Shown piece by piece: positions 15,649 to 26,023 of a DNA stretch of 64,000 nucleotides. The notes beneath the pieces are model-generated. The model was not told the origin of the DNA. It ran no database searches and saw only the letters and a program-made list of their open reading frames with translations. The stretch is from JAAYUJ01 sp963698165 (lineage in GTDB: Bacteria; Desulfobacterota; Syntrophobacteria; Syntrophobacterales; Syntrophobacteraceae). The first letter of the stretch is position 1; each line of letters begins with the position of its first letter. The DNA lies in contig CAVOPT010000007.1 in the NCBI GenBank assembly GCA_963698165.1, forward strand, positions 1 through 64,000, read 5' to 3'. The translations under genes and the position numbers were made by a program.

Positions 15649-18438
15649 TCAGTTTTCGCCGGTGATGACCCCATGGCAGCGGTCGCAAAGGTCCGGGTGG
15701 TCCGAAAAACGCCCGACGGCATCGGTACGGACCCAGCAGCGCCCGCACTTTCCACCGGAAGCCGGCGCGACCTCGATCAAGAGCCCTTCTATCACTTCCC
15801 CTTGCAGGGGCTGCGTCAGGGTCTCACCGGCGGAGATAGAAACGCCCGAGACGATGAAGACCGCTCGAAGGAGCTCTTCCTGGCCCTCAAGGGACTTTTG
15901 CAGGTCCAAGGGCAAGGAGAGCCTCACCACGGCCTCCAGAGGATGACCGATGGTTTTTGCCTGCCGCGCGATTTCCAGGGCTCGCAAAACCTCACTCCTC
16001 AGAAGGAGGAGGTTCTCCCACCTCTGGCTCAGTTCCCCTTTTCGAAAAAGACGGTTCGGCTCGGGAAGGTCCTCCAGGTGAACCGTCGCACTTGGCTGGT
16101 CGGGAAGGTGCCACCACCCTTCCTCGGCTGTGAAGGACAGGATGGGTGCCATGAGTCTCAAGAGTGTGCTGAGGATTTCGTAAAGTGCGGTCTGGGCGGA
16201 CCGGCGCCCCGGACTTCCGGCGGACGACACGTAAAGGCGGTCCTTGAGGATATCCAGGTAGAATGAACTGAGATCGACCACGCAGTAGTTGTGGAGGGCA
16301 TGATACACCTTGTGAAACTCAAAGCGGTCGTAAGCCTGCCGCACCCTCTGGATCAAATCCTGCAACTGGTGCAGGGCAAAACGGTCCAGCTCCTCCATTT
16401 CCCCATAGGCCACACTGTCCTTTTTCGGATCGAAGTCGTGAACATTTCCGAGGAGAAAACGGCACGTGTTGCGGATCCTTCTGTAGGCTTCACTGAGCCG
16501 CTTCAGGATGTCGGGGGAGATGCGAATGTCGTCCCGGTAGTCCTCCGCCGAAACCCACAGGCGCAGGATTTCGGCACCGTACTGCTGGATGATCTCCGCC
16601 GGGGCGATCACATTTCCCAGGGACTTGGACATCTTGTAGCCTTGACCGTCAACAACGAACCCATGGGTCAGGACCGTTTTATACGGCGCCCTGTTGCGGG
16701 TCCCAACCGCTGCGAGCAGAGACGAATGAAACCACCCGCGGTGCTGGTCGCTCCCCTCCAGGTAAAGGTCCGCCGGCGATCTCAGGGTGGGCCGCTGCTC
16801 GAGCACCGCGGCGTGGGAAACCCCCGAATCGAACCAGACGTCCAGGATGTCCATCTCCTTGTCGAATTGGGTTCCACCGCATTTCAGACAGGCGGTCCCG
16901 GGAGGCAGCAGGTCCACTGCCTCCCTTTGGAACCAGCAATCCGCACCCTCCTTTTCGAAAAGGGCCACCACGTGATCGAAAACCTCCCGGGCAGCGAGCA
17001 GCTCACCGCAGCCCTTGCACGTGAACACCGTGATGGGGACTCCCCACGAACGCTGCCTGGAAATGCACCAATCAGGGCGATTGGCAATCATGTTGTGAAT
17101 CCGCTCCCGCCCCCAGCTTGGAATCCATTCGACACGGTCGATCCACTCCAGGGCTTGCTCCCGCAGGCCGCTCTTGTCCATGGAAATGAACCATTGCTCC
17201 GTTGCCCGAAAAATGACGGGTTTCTTGCAGCGCCAGCAGTGGGGATAACTGTGGGAAATCTCCTTCTCCTGGATGAGATTGTCTTGTTCCCTGAGCTTGG
17301 CGATGACGTTCCGGTTAGAGTCGAAAACAAACTGGCCCGCGAAAAACGGCACATCGGCCACGAACCGACCGTCGTCGTCGACGGGTGAGTAGACGTCGAG
17401 TCCATACTCCAGGGCCATCTCATAGTCTTCGCGACCATGACCGGGAGCGGTGTGGACGCAGCCAGTGCCCGCATCGAGGGTCACGTGGGATCCGAGCACA
17501 ATGACGGAATCCCTGTCCAAAAAGGGATGGCGGCACGTGATAGCCTTCAGTTGAGAAGCCTGGAAGGTGCCCACCACCGAATAGTCCGTGACTCCGAAGG
17601 CTTTCATGCAGCTCTCGAGCAAGCCCTCCGCAAGAATCCAGACTTCCCCCCCCACGGCCACCGCCGCGTATTCGTAGTCGGGATGCAGGGAAATGGCCAG
17701 GTTGGCCGGAAGAGTCCAGGGAGTCGTCGTCCAGATGAGCAGGTACACCGATCGGCCTTCAAGTTCGGGAAAATCGGCCAGGGTCTCTCCCTTCACGGGA
17801 AACTTGACATAAACGGATGGGGAAACGTGATCGTGATACTCCACCTCGGCCTCAGCCAGTGCCGTGCGACAGCTCGCGCACCAGTAAATGGGCTTTTTGC
17901 TCCTGACGACGCTCCCGGCAGAAAAAAACCGCCCCAGTTCCCTGGCTATACTCGCCTCGTAATCATAAGACATGGTGAGGTAAGGATTGTTCCACTCTCC
18001 GAGAACACCCAGCCGCTTGAACTCTTCGCGCTGAATGTCTATAAAACGCTCCGCGTACCTGCGGCAGTGCTGCCTGATCTCCACCTGGCTCATGGAGAGT
18101 TTCTTCTTGCCCAGTTCCTTGTCCACCTGGTGCTCTATGGGGAGTCCGTGACAATCCCATCCCGGGACGTAAACGGCGTTGAAGCCGCTCATCTGGCGAC
18201 TCCTCACGATCATGTCCTTCAGGATTTTGTTGAGAGCGGTCCCCAGGTGGATGTGCCCATTGGCGTAGGGCGGACCATCGTGCAGTATGTAGGGGGGGCG
18301 ATCCTTGGCACTCTGTCTCAGCTGATCGTAAAGCCCCATCTCCTCCCACCTGGCCAGAATCTCGGGCTCCCGCTTGGACAAATTGGCCTTCATGGGGAAG
18401 TCAGTCCGAGGCAGATTGATTGTCGTCTTATAATCCAT
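15649..18438 (-). CDS. ileS: Isoleucyl-tRNA synthetase
   Basis: 929 residues from the ATG at 18438 (AAGGGGG upstream); the longer frame to 18516 has no support. Class I features in order are the HIGH-type HIHLG in GHIHLGTALNKILKD, the CP1 editing domain with TTTPWTLPAN, the KMSKS loop in YKMSKSLGN, the anticodon-binding domain, and a C-terminal zinc finger CGRC...CDRC. It charges tRNA-Ile. No T-box leader is visible upstream. Confidence 0.98.
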   Translation of the reverse strand: MDYKTTINLPRTDFPMKANLSKREPEILARWEEMGLYDQLRQSAKDRPPYILHDGPPYANGHIHLGTALNKILKDMIVRSRQMSGFNAVYVPGWDCHGLPIEHQVDKELGKKKLSMSQVEIRQHCRRYAERFIDIQREEFKRLGVLGEWNNPYLTMSYDYEASIARELGRFFSAGSVVRSKKPIYWCASCRTALAEAEVEYHDHVSPSVYVKFPVKGETLADFPELEGRSVYLLIWTTTPWTLPANLAISLHPDYEYAAVAVGGEVWILAEGLLESCMKAFGVTDYSVVGTFQASQLKAITCRHPFLDRDSVIVLGSHVTLDAGTGCVHTAPGHGREDYEMALEYGLDVYSPVDDDGRFVADVPFFAGQFVFDSNRNVIAKLREQDNLIQEKEISHSYPHCWRCKKPVIFRATEQWFISMDKSGLREQALEWIDRVEWIPSWGRERIHNMIANRPDWCISRQRSWGVPITVFTCKGCGELLAAREVFDHVVALFEKEGADCWFQREAVDLLPPGTACLKCGGTQFDKEMDILDVWFDSGVSHAAVLEQRPTLRSPADLYLEGSDQHRGWFHSSLLAAVGTRNRAPYKTVLTHGFVVDGQGYKMSKSLGNVIAPAEIIQQYGAEILRLWVSAEDYRDDIRISPDILKRLSEAYRRIRNTCRFLLGNVHDFDPKKDSVAYGEMEELDRFALHQLQDLIQRVRQAYDRFEFHKVYHALHNYCVVDLSSFYLDILKDRLYVSSAGSPGRRSAQTALYEILSTLLRLMAPILSFTAEEGWWHLPDQPSATVHLEDLPEPNRLFRKGELSQRWENLLLLRSEVLRALEIARQAKTIGHPLEAVVRLSLPLDLQKSLEGQEELLRAVFIVSGVSISAGETLTQPLQGEVIEGLLIEVAPASGGKCGRCWVRTDAVGRFSDHPDLCDRCHGVITGEN

Positions 18439-18884
18439 GCATACCCCCTTATCGAGTGGGTCCGTCCTGAGCCAGGAAGTGGGAGAAACGACCAGGAACT
18501 CATGGAATAAAAGCACAAGTCCATCACGGGGAAATTTCAGAAAGACTCACAGTCCCTCTGCTCAATGGACCTGCCAACTTTCTCGCTTCTCCAAGCACAA
18601 AGGAATTTTAAGTAGCACACCAAAGCAACATGTCAAGCCATTTGAGGCCATTTTCCCTTCGCCGCCGGCTCGTCAACCGCCACGGTACCCTTCGCGGGAA
18701 CAAAACACCCGTGCATCCAGGGCAAGCCTTTCCCGAGGTTTTGGACGCACGAAGAATCCCCGGGATATTTAACCATGTCGCAGTTCCCGCAAAAAAAAGA
18801 GCCCCGCCGGTCAGGCGATGCATGACCGACGGGGCATAACTTGCCACCTAAAGAGGCATCCCGTTTTGAGAGAGACTCAGACTC
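18439..18884. other. Intergenic region between groEL and ileS
   Basis: It holds the groEL terminator (18791-18835) and otherwise no recognisable gene or leader. The ileS promoter must lie here but no clear consensus was seen. Confidence 0.6.
18791..18835 (-). terminator. Intrinsic terminator of the groES-groEL operon
   Basis: A 13-bp stem with one mismatch (18801-18813 with 18823-18835, GCCCCG...CGGGGC) with a 9-nt loop is followed on the minus strand, after two bases, by eight T (complement of A-run 18791-18798). It lies 50 bases past the groEL stop. Confidence 0.92.
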
Positions 18885-20519
18885 CTAGTACATGCCACCC
18901 CCGGGGGGCATTCCGGGCATTCCACCACCCATGGGAGCGTCCTTCTCCCTGGGCAGGTCAGCAACCATGCACTCGGTGGTCAGCATGAGAGCGGATACGC
19001 TGGCTGCATTGAGAAGCGCCGTCCTCGTGACCTTCGTCGGGTCGATGACTCCAGCTTCGATGAGGTCCTCGAATTCCCCGGTTTCAGCGTTGAAGCCGAA
19101 TGCACCCTGGCCTGCCTTGATTTTCTGAACAATCACGGAACCCTCTTCACCCGAATTGAAGGCGATTTGACGCGCAGGTTCCTCAAGAGCTCGCTTGACA
19201 ATGTTGAGACCCAGCTTCTCATCGCCTTCGAGGGAGAACGCATCCAAGACGGGGATGCAGCGGAGATAGGCAACGCCGCCACCGGGCACGATGCCCTCTT
19301 CGACAGCGGCGCGAGTGGCGTTGAGGGCATCTTCCACCCGGGCCTTCTTCTCCTTCATTTCGGTCTCCGTGGCCGCGCCGACGCTGATGACGGCAACACC
19401 GCCCACCAGTTTCGCCAACCGCTCCTGGAGCTTCTCGCGGTCGTAGTCGCTGGTCGTTTCCTCAATCTGGGCCCGGATCTGCTTCACCCGCCCCTCGAGG
19501 GCCCTGCGGTCGCCGGCGCCATCGACGATGGTGGTGTTGTCCTTGTCGATGCGGATGGTCTTGGCTCGCCCGAGGTCAGTCATGGCCACGTTTTCGAGTT
19601 TGATGCCCTTTTCCTCGCTGATCACCTGCCCGCCGGTTAGGACGGCGATGTCGTCCAGCATCGCCTTGCGCCTGTCACCGAATCCGGGAGCCTTGACGGC
19701 GCAAACCTGGAGGGTGCCACGCAGTTTGTTCACCACGAGGGTGGCGAGAGCCTCGCCTTCCACATCCTCGGCGATGATGAGAAGGGGCCTGCCCATCTTG
19801 GCAATCTGCTCCAGGATCGGCAGGAGGTCCTTCATGTTGCTGACCTTCTTCTCGTTGACGAGAATCACGGGCTCGTTGAGGAGCACTTCCATCTTCTCGG
19901 GGTCGGTCACAAAGTAGGGGGAGATGTAACCGCGATCGAACTGCATGCCTTCCACCACCTCGAGGGTGGTATCCATGCCCTTGGCTTCCTCAACGGTGAT
20001 GACGCCCTCTTTCCCGACCTTGTTCATCGCTTCGGCAATGATGTTGCCGATGGTCTGGTCGTTGTTGGCGGAGATGGTTCCGACCTGAGCGATTTCCTTC
20101 TGGTCCTTGGTGGGCTTGCTGATCTTCTTCAGTTCGTCCACAACCACCTTCACCGTTTTTTCAATGCCCCTCTTGAGGGCCATGGGATTGGCACCCGCCG
20201 CCACCAGCTTGGAGCCTTCATAATAGATGGACTGGGCCAGAATGGTCGCCGTCGTTGTGCCATCCCCAGCCACATCGCTGGTCTTGCTGGCCACTTCCTT
20301 GACCATCTGCACACCCATGTTCTGGAACTTGTCCTCAATCTCGATTTCTTTCGCAACCGTCACGCCGTCCTTGGTCACCGTGGGACCACCGAAGGACTTC
20401 TCGATGACCACGTTGCGACCCTTGGGTCCAAGAGTCACCTTGACGGCATCGGCGAGAATGTTCACACCGATCAACAGGGATTCACGTGCCTTCACATCAT
20501 ACGTCAATTGCTTTGCCAT
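18885..20519 (-). CDS. groEL: Chaperonin GroEL (Hsp60)
   Basis: 544 residues, full length. It has the ATP-binding GDGTTTATILA, the KNVVIEKSFGGPTVTKDGVTVAKE-type N-terminus, and the Gly-Met-rich tail (GGGMPGMPPGGGMY). It forms the double-ring folding chamber capped by GroES. It follows groES by 49 bases and shares its CIRCE-controlled promoter and downstream terminator. Confidence 0.99.
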   Translation of the reverse strand: MAKQLTYDVKARESLLIGVNILADAVKVTLGPKGRNVVIEKSFGGPTVTKDGVTVAKEIEIEDKFQNMGVQMVKEVASKTSDVAGDGTTTATILAQSIYYEGSKLVAAGANPMALKRGIEKTVKVVVDELKKISKPTKDQKEIAQVGTISANNDQTIGNIIAEAMNKVGKEGVITVEEAKGMDTTLEVVEGMQFDRGYISPYFVTDPEKMEVLLNEPVILVNEKKVSNMKDLLPILEQIAKMGRPLLIIAEDVEGEALATLVVNKLRGTLQVCAVKAPGFGDRRKAMLDDIAVLTGGQVISEEKGIKLENVAMTDLGRAKTIRIDKDNTTIVDGAGDRRALEGRVKQIRAQIEETTSDYDREKLQERLAKLVGGVAVISVGAATETEMKEKKARVEDALNATRAAVEEGIVPGGGVAYLRCIPVLDAFSLEGDEKLGLNIVKRALEEPARQIAFNSGEEGSVIVQKIKAGQGAFGFNAETGEFEDLIEAGVIDPTKVTRTALLNAASVSALMLTTECMVADLPREKDAPMGGGMPGMPPGGGMY

Positions 20520-20568
20520 GTACCATTCCTCCGTGGCTTGATTGGTCAGTGAGAAACATCACCGGTGG

Positions 20569-20859
20569 CTAGTTCTCGATGATGGCGAGGATTTCGTCTT
20601 CACGCATGATCAACAGTTCTTCGCCCTCTACCTTGATCTCCGTTCCGGAATATTTTCCGAAAAGCACCCGATCACCGGCTTTCACATCCAGAGGGCGCCT
20701 GCTGCCGTCTTCCATCACCTTGCCGCCGCCCACGGCCATCACCTGGCCCTGAATCGGTTTTTCCTTGGCTGTGTCCGGGATGATGATTCCCCCGGCAGTT
20801 TTTTGTTCTTCCTCGATCCGCTTCAACACCACCCGATCATTCAGCGGTTTGAGTTCCAT
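20569..20859 (-). CDS. groES: Co-chaperonin GroES (Hsp10)
   Basis: 96 residues. Family landmarks are LKPLNDRVVLKR, the mobile loop with TAGGIIIPDTAKEKP, and GDRVLFGKYSGTEIK. It forms the lid of the GroEL chamber. AAGGAG precedes the ATG. First gene of the operon, with a CIRCE operator about 160 bases upstream. Confidence 0.99.
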   Translation of the reverse strand: MELKPLNDRVVLKRIEEEQKTAGGIIIPDTAKEKPIQGQVMAVGGGKVMEDGSRRPLDVKAGDRVLFGKYSGTEIKVEGEELLIMREDEILAIIEN

Positions 20860-21014
20860 CGCTTGATCTCCTTTCCGTGGACTGAAAAATTGAGTAATCG
20901 CACAACCCCTGTCACCGCAAAATCATGTGTCAGACAAAATTGAGTGAACTTAAAGAGTTACACATGGATTTCAAGCAGGCGAATGCAGAATTGCCCACAT
21001 GGAATCGTGAGCTG

Positions 21015-21041
21015 TTAGCACTCGCCCTGCGCGAGTGCTTT
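21015..21041 (-). promoter_or_regulatory. CIRCE operator (HrcA site) of groES-groEL
   Basis: TTAGCACTC (21015-21023), nine-base spacer, GAGTGCTTT (21033-21041). The consensus is TTAGCACTC-N9-GAGTGCTAA, so the left arm is perfect and the right arm has two changes. HrcA bound here represses the chaperonin operon until heat shock. No hrcA gene lies in the window. Confidence 0.92.
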
Positions 21042-21066
21042 TAATCACTTTGTGGGCGATTGACAA
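21039..21066 (-). promoter_or_regulatory. Candidate sigma-70-type promoter of groES-groEL
   Basis: On the minus strand TTGTCA (complement of 21061-21066), a 16-base spacer and TTAAAA (complement of 21039-21044) resemble -35 and -10 boxes. The -10 box abuts the CIRCE arm, the usual geometry for HrcA repression. It lies only 14 bases past the end of the pilS gene. Confidence 0.6.
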
Positions 21067-21079
21067 GAGGGAAAGAGCT

Positions 21080-22843
21080 TTAGGAGGGAAAAAACAGGGA
21101 AAAGGTCGTGCCTCCAGGTTCCTCTGAGGCCACCTCAATGCGTCCGCCGGCATTCTCAATCATCTGGTACACGATGCTCAGTCCTAAGCCGGTGCCTGTT
21201 TTCTTGGTCGTGAAGAAGGGTTCGAAAATCCTCTCGCGGACTTCCCTGGAAATTCCGGGACCTGTATCCTGAATGTCGATCCGGGTTTCCGGCTTGCCGC
21301 CTTTCCTGCCGTTTGCGGGGCTTACCCTGATGGAGAGATCGCCGCCGTCCGGCATGGCTTCCAGGGCGTTGGTCAGGAGGTTCCAGATGATTTGGCGGAA
21401 GTGCTGAGAATCCATGGTGTAGGCGGGCATCACCTTGAAATCGGTCTGGATGTTGTGCGTCTCGGTGACTTTGCTGCGGGCCTTGAGGAGGCAGAGAATC
21501 TCCTGGATGACCGGGCAAAGAGCCACCGTCTCAGTCTTGTCCGATTTTCTGGCTCCCTTTGAGAGCCAAAGAAAATCGGTGACCAGATCGTTGATGCGGT
21601 GAATCTCCCTGGAGACGATACCCATGAGCCGTGAGTGCTGAGAGCCTTGGGGGGTGTCGACTTGGAGCATTTGGACGGCCCCGCTCATGGCCGCCAGTGG
21701 GTTTTTGATTTCATGGGCGATTTCCGCTGCTATGGTTCCAGCCAGGGTGAGTCGTTCCATGCGTTTGAGATGCTCTTCCATGGCCTTTAGGTGTGTCAGG
21801 TCCTGGAATATGATCACCCAGCCGGAAGGTTCACCGCTTGCCTTGTGGAGGCGGGAAATGGTGTATCCAAGACATATCTCCTCGCCGCTCGGCCGAACAT
21901 AGGACGTCTCCAGTCTCTCCAGCCCCGGAGAGGTCATCAGGAAGGGTGCCGAGGCCTCCCGCAGCCAGGGCATCCCTTCGAGAGGAGGAAAGACTTTGTC
22001 GAAGGAGCGACCTTCAATTTGTTCAACGGGAAGTGCCAGGATTTCCATCGCCGCGCGATTGCAGAAGAGAATCTGCCCGTTGGAGTTGATCGTCAGCAGA
22101 CCGCTGTTCATGCTGTGGACGATGTTTCGATGAAGAACTTCGAGCTGATGCAGGTCTCTTTCCTGTTCCATGACCTTTCTGCTGGATTTTCGCAACTCCT
22201 CCGCCAGGTAACCGCTCAAGAACGCGACCAGGTAGAAGCTGGCCGTGTTCATGAGGATGCTCAGAAGGTACGACCCGCTGTCCCTGGTGTATGCACTTGA
22301 TGACAGGAATTGCAGCGGCGAAATCCAGTTGAAATACTGCGAATCCAAGAGCAGGCCGTAGGAAACGCTGCACGTGGAAGCGATCAAGATGCTCCCGCGC
22401 CTGGTGAGCAAAACGGCCGCGCTGATGATCACGGGCATGTAGAGGAACGAAAAGAAGCTTTCCACGCCTCCCGAGATGAAGATGACGACCGTCACGGCTC
22501 CCACATCGAAAAACAGCTGAAAGTAGGCGAATCTCTGAAGCCTTTGAACAAACCTGAGGGCCCAACTCGCCAGGATGGTGAAGGAAAAGAGAATGCACGA
22601 GAAGAAATAGAGCGGCCGCAGATGGGCAGCCAAAAGATCGGCTTCTCGGTGGCTTTGAACTCCCAGCGTGAGGAGAAGAAAAAACACCGCCATGATGAGC
22701 CGGTAAAGGAGCAACCCCTGAAGCTTTCGCCTCAGGTGTTCATCCTGGCTCACAGGCTTGCGCGGGTCAGTCGGTTCTAGGGTGTCGAGGCAAGCCGGCA
22801 CCGGGTGATAGGGAAGAGCCGCAGATGTCTGGCGCAGGAACAT
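21080..22843 (-). CDS. pilS: PilS-like membrane sensor histidine kinase
   Basis: 587 residues from the ATG at 22843 (GGAGAG 7 bases upstream); the frame extends to 22885 without a ribosome site. About six membrane segments occupy the first 220 residues. A PAS domain follows (NSGLLTINSNGQILFCN), then the HisKA H-box AEIAHEIKNPLAAMSG and a HATPase_c domain with N-box NLLTNALEAM, DTGPGI and GTGLGLSIV. With pilC and pilB just upstream, it is most likely the PilS kinase of type IV pilus control. A PilR response regulator is not in the window. Confidence 0.85.
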   Translation of the reverse strand: MFLRQTSAALPYHPVPACLDTLEPTDPRKPVSQDEHLRRKLQGLLLYRLIMAVFFLLLTLGVQSHREADLLAAHLRPLYFFSCILFSFTILASWALRFVQRLQRFAYFQLFFDVGAVTVVIFISGGVESFFSFLYMPVIISAAVLLTRRGSILIASTCSVSYGLLLDSQYFNWISPLQFLSSSAYTRDSGSYLLSILMNTASFYLVAFLSGYLAEELRKSSRKVMEQERDLHQLEVLHRNIVHSMNSGLLTINSNGQILFCNRAAMEILALPVEQIEGRSFDKVFPPLEGMPWLREASAPFLMTSPGLERLETSYVRPSGEEICLGYTISRLHKASGEPSGWVIIFQDLTHLKAMEEHLKRMERLTLAGTIAAEIAHEIKNPLAAMSGAVQMLQVDTPQGSQHSRLMGIVSREIHRINDLVTDFLWLSKGARKSDKTETVALCPVIQEILCLLKARSKVTETHNIQTDFKVMPAYTMDSQHFRQIIWNLLTNALEAMPDGGDLSIRVSPANGRKGGKPETRIDIQDTGPGISREVRERIFEPFFTTKKTGTGLGLSIVYQMIENAGGRIEVASEEPGGTTFSLFFPS

Positions 22844-22949
22844 GGTTGTTCTCTCCAACCGGACCCTGAGATCCAGCGTCACCATGGCCGACGTGTGCTT
22901 GGGGGTGAAGCACTCCGTGCCTCACACGGGATCTGCTTCGATTTTTCAG

Positions 22950-24167
22950 CTAGGCCCCTCTGGACACGACGTCCGCGATTTGGAAGATGGGCAGGTACAT
23001 GGCGATCAGAAGTCCTCCCACCGTGACCCCGAGGAAAACGATGAGCATCGGTTCGAGGAGGGACGTGAGCGCTTCGACAGCATTGTCGACCTCTTCATCG
23101 TAGAAGTCGGCGATTTTACCGAGCATCGTATCCAAGGCCCCTGTCGCTTCGCCCACGGAAATCATCTGCGTGACCATGGGTGGAAAGACCTTGGTTTCCT
23201 GAAGGGGATCCGCCACTGGACGCCCCTCAGAGATGGCATCCCGGGCCTCGCGAATCGCGTCCTCGATGACCTTGTTCCCCGCTGTTGAAGCGACGATGTC
23301 GAGGCCGTCAAGAATTGGGACTCCGCTGCTCAGCATGGTGCCAAGGGTCCTCGTGAACCGGGCGATGGCAACCTTTCGGATGAGCATTCCACAGACCGGA
23401 AGACGCAGCAGGATCCGGTCCGTGTAAAGGCGTCCCTTGGGATTCTTCCTGATCTGCTTGATGCCGACGCCCATGAGGACAAGCCCGAGGACAATCCAGT
23501 GGAAATAGCGGGTTGCGAAGTCGCTCATGGTCATCACAAAGAGCGTCATCGCCGGAAGTTTCGCTCCGGCATCCTTGAAAAGACCGGCGAAGACGGGGAT
23601 CACGTAAATGAGAATCACCGCAATGACGACCAAGGCGATCGTCACAACGATCCCAGGGTAGGTCATGGCGCTCTTGACCTTCTTCTTGAGGCTGGCCAGC
23701 TTCTCGATGTAGGTCGCAAGTCGATTCAGGATGACGTCCAGAACCCCGCCCGCCTCACCGGCGCCGATGAGGTTCACAAACAGGTTGTCGAACACCTTGG
23801 GATGCTTCCTGCAGGCGTCGGAAAGTGTGGCCCCTTCCTCCACGTCTCGCTTGACATACTTGATGATTTTCCGAAAGCTCGGGTTGCTCTGCTGGTCCTG
23901 CAGGATCTCCAGGCACTGCACCAGCGGCAATCCGGCATCGATCATCGTTGCAAACTGTCTCACGAAGATCACCAGGTCCCTTTCCTTGACCTTGGGCGCC
24001 AGGAAAGAGACGTATTCGGAAATGTCCTTGGGCTTTTGTTTGAAGCTTCCGATCGTGATGCCCTTTTTCATCACGAGCTGCCGCGCGACTGATGCATTGT
24101 CGGCTTCAATCTCACCCTTATGCTTCTTGCCTCCCCTGTCAGTTCCTTTCCAAAGGTAGACTGGCAT
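22950..24167 (-). CDS. pilC: Type IV pilus inner-membrane platform protein PilC
   Basis: 405 residues, normal length. Two T2SF domains (first with FVRQFATMIDAGLPLVQCL, second with FTRTLGTMLSSGVPIL) and three hydrophobic segments, including the C-terminal LIVFLGVTVGGLLIAMYLPIF. PilC anchors the assembly and retraction ATPases to the pilin-extraction platform. It lies between pilB and pilS in one transcription direction. Confidence 0.96.
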   Translation of the reverse strand: MPVYLWKGTDRGGKKHKGEIEADNASVARQLVMKKGITIGSFKQKPKDISEYVSFLAPKVKERDLVIFVRQFATMIDAGLPLVQCLEILQDQQSNPSFRKIIKYVKRDVEEGATLSDACRKHPKVFDNLFVNLIGAGEAGGVLDVILNRLATYIEKLASLKKKVKSAMTYPGIVVTIALVVIAVILIYVIPVFAGLFKDAGAKLPAMTLFVMTMSDFATRYFHWIVLGLVLMGVGIKQIRKNPKGRLYTDRILLRLPVCGMLIRKVAIARFTRTLGTMLSSGVPILDGLDIVASTAGNKVIEDAIREARDAISEGRPVADPLQETKVFPPMVTQMISVGEATGALDTMLGKIADFYDEEVDNAVEALTSLLEPMLIVFLGVTVGGLLIAMYLPIFQIADVVSRGA

Positions 24168-24325
24168 GTCTTACTCCTCGATTGACTTACTCCAGATCCA
24201 CAGTCATGCATCACCGTCTTTTGAGAAAAACGATGGTTCCTTTTTGCAGTCCTTTCCCGACCTGTCCGAGGAGGACTGCAGAAGGCGCTCGAATCCCCGA
24301 CCGCCCTCCAAAATAAAACAGGGCG

Positions 24326-26023
24326 CTAATCCTTGGCCGATGAGCGCAACACTTCCTCCACCGAAGTGACCCCAAGCTTCAGCTTGTTTATGCCGCTTCT
24401 CCTGAGGGTGAGCATCCCCAGCCGTATGGCCTCCCTCTTGACTTCCGCGGTAGACGCTCCCATGAGCACAAGCTCCCTCAGCTGCTCATGCATGGGCATG
24501 ACCTCGTAGAGGGCGATGCGCCCTCGATACCCGGTGTCATTGCAGACCGGACAACCTTTGCCCCGATAGCACGCGAAAGTGCCTATCTCTTCCTCTCTCA
24601 CCCCCACGTCCAGAAGGAGCTCGGGAGGGTTATCCTCTTCAAAGCGGCATTCCGAACACACGCGGCGAACCAGCCTCTGGGCGAGGACCAGGTTCACCGC
24701 AGAGGACACCAGGAACGCTTCCACGCCCATGTTCAGGAGACGCCCAACGGTGCTTGGGGCATCATTGGTGTGAAGGGTACTCAAAACCAAATGGCCGGTG
24801 AGGGCCGCCTTGATGGCCACCTCGGCCGTTTCAAAATCCCGCACCTCGCCAACCATGATGATGTCGGGGTCTTGCCTCAGGAAAGATCTCAATGCCGCGG
24901 CAAAACTGAGGCCGATGGAATCGTGGATTTGCACCTGGTTGATTCCGAGCATGTTGTATTCAACGGGATCTTCCGCTGTGGAAATGTTCAGGCTGATCTT
25001 GTTCAGCTCCGAGAGGGCACTGTAGAGCGTCGTTGTCTTTCCGCTTCCCGTGGGTCCCGTGACAAGGACCATGCCGTATGGAAGATAGATGGCCTCACGG
25101 AACGCCTTGTGCTGGCTTTCCTCGAATCCGAGCTTCGTCATGTCCAACTGCAACCCGGACTTGTCAAGCAGGCGCAGGACGACTTTCTCTCCATACAGCG
25201 TGGGCATGACCGAGACGCGAAAATCCATCTCTTTGCCCTTGGCCTTGAGTTTGATGCGTCCGTCCTGGGGCAGGCGACGCTCGGCAATATCCAGTCTGCT
25301 CATGATCTTCAGTCGGGAGATCATGGCGTTCTTGAGCGCCAGGGGGGGTCTCATCATTTCGTAGAGCACCCCGTCGATCCTGAACCTGACGCGCATGCTT
25401 TTCTCGTAGGATTCAATGTGGATGTCACTGGCCTGCTTGCGTATCGCGTCCATCAAGATGAGATTCACCAATTTGACGACCGGGGCCTGCTCCGCGGCAT
25501 CCTCCAAAAAGGAGAGGTCCATTTCCTCCGCGGTTTCGATGAGGTCGACGTCGACCTCTTCCTTGAGCATCCCCAGGACGTCTTCAAGATTCTCCTGGCC
25601 CGCAAAAAACTGGCTGATGACCTTTTTGATGGAGGTGTCGGAACAAACGTGAACCTGAATGTTTTTCCGCGTCAGGAACCTCAGATCGTCAATGACGAAG
25701 AGGTTGCCCGGGTCGGCGATTGCTACGTTGAGGGTATTTCCCATGAGGCCGAAGGGGATTGCCTGATATTTTTGGGAAATGTCCAGGGGAATCAGTGTGA
25801 CGACGTCTTTGGGTATCGCCAGCTTGGAGATGTTTACGGCAGGGACATGGAACTGCTTGGCAATGAAATCGACAAGCCGGTCTTCCGTGATAAACCCGAG
25901 CTTCATCAGGACAGCTCCAACCCGCTCGCCACTCTGGCGCTGTTCTTCAAGAGCCCGATTCAACTGCTCTTCGTCTATTATCCCTTCCTGGATGAGAAGT
26001 TCTCCGATCTTCTTAGCCACCAA
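24326..26023 (-). CDS. pilB: Type IV pilus assembly ATPase PilB
   Basis: 565 residues. An N-terminal MshEN-type domain (IGELLIQEGIIDEEQL, possible c-di-GMP binding) is followed by the GspE/PilB core with ASDIHIE, Walker A GPTGSGKTTTL, Asp-box, Walker B DIIMVGEVRD, the LSTLHTNDAPST His-box, and the tetracysteine zinc motif CSEC...CPVC. It powers pilus extension at the inner membrane. A GspE role in type II secretion is less likely given pilC and pilS next to it. Confidence 0.95.
   Translation of the reverse strand: MVAKKIGELLIQEGIIDEEQLNRALEEQRQSGERVGAVLMKLGFITEDRLVDFIAKQFHVPAVNISKLAIPKDVVTLIPLDISQKYQAIPFGLMGNTLNVAIADPGNLFVIDDLRFLTRKNIQVHVCSDTSIKKVISQFFAGQENLEDVLGMLKEEVDVDLIETAEEMDLSFLEDAAEQAPVVKLVNLILMDAIRKQASDIHIESYEKSMRVRFRIDGVLYEMMRPPLALKNAMISRLKIMSRLDIAERRLPQDGRIKLKAKGKEMDFRVSVMPTLYGEKVVLRLLDKSGLQLDMTKLGFEESQHKAFREAIYLPYGMVLVTGPTGSGKTTTLYSALSELNKISLNISTAEDPVEYNMLGINQVQIHDSIGLSFAAALRSFLRQDPDIIMVGEVRDFETAEVAIKAALTGHLVLSTLHTNDAPSTVGRLLNMGVEAFLVSSAVNLVLAQRLVRRVCSECRFEEDNPPELLLDVGVREEEIGTFACYRGKGCPVCNDTGYRGRIALYEVMPMHEQLRELVLMGASTAEVKREAIRLGMLTLRRSGINKLKLGVTSVEEVLRSSAKD

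Noticed and set aside
18439..18600. T-box leader upstream of ileS
   Set aside because: No T-box sequence, specifier loop or antiterminator could be seen.
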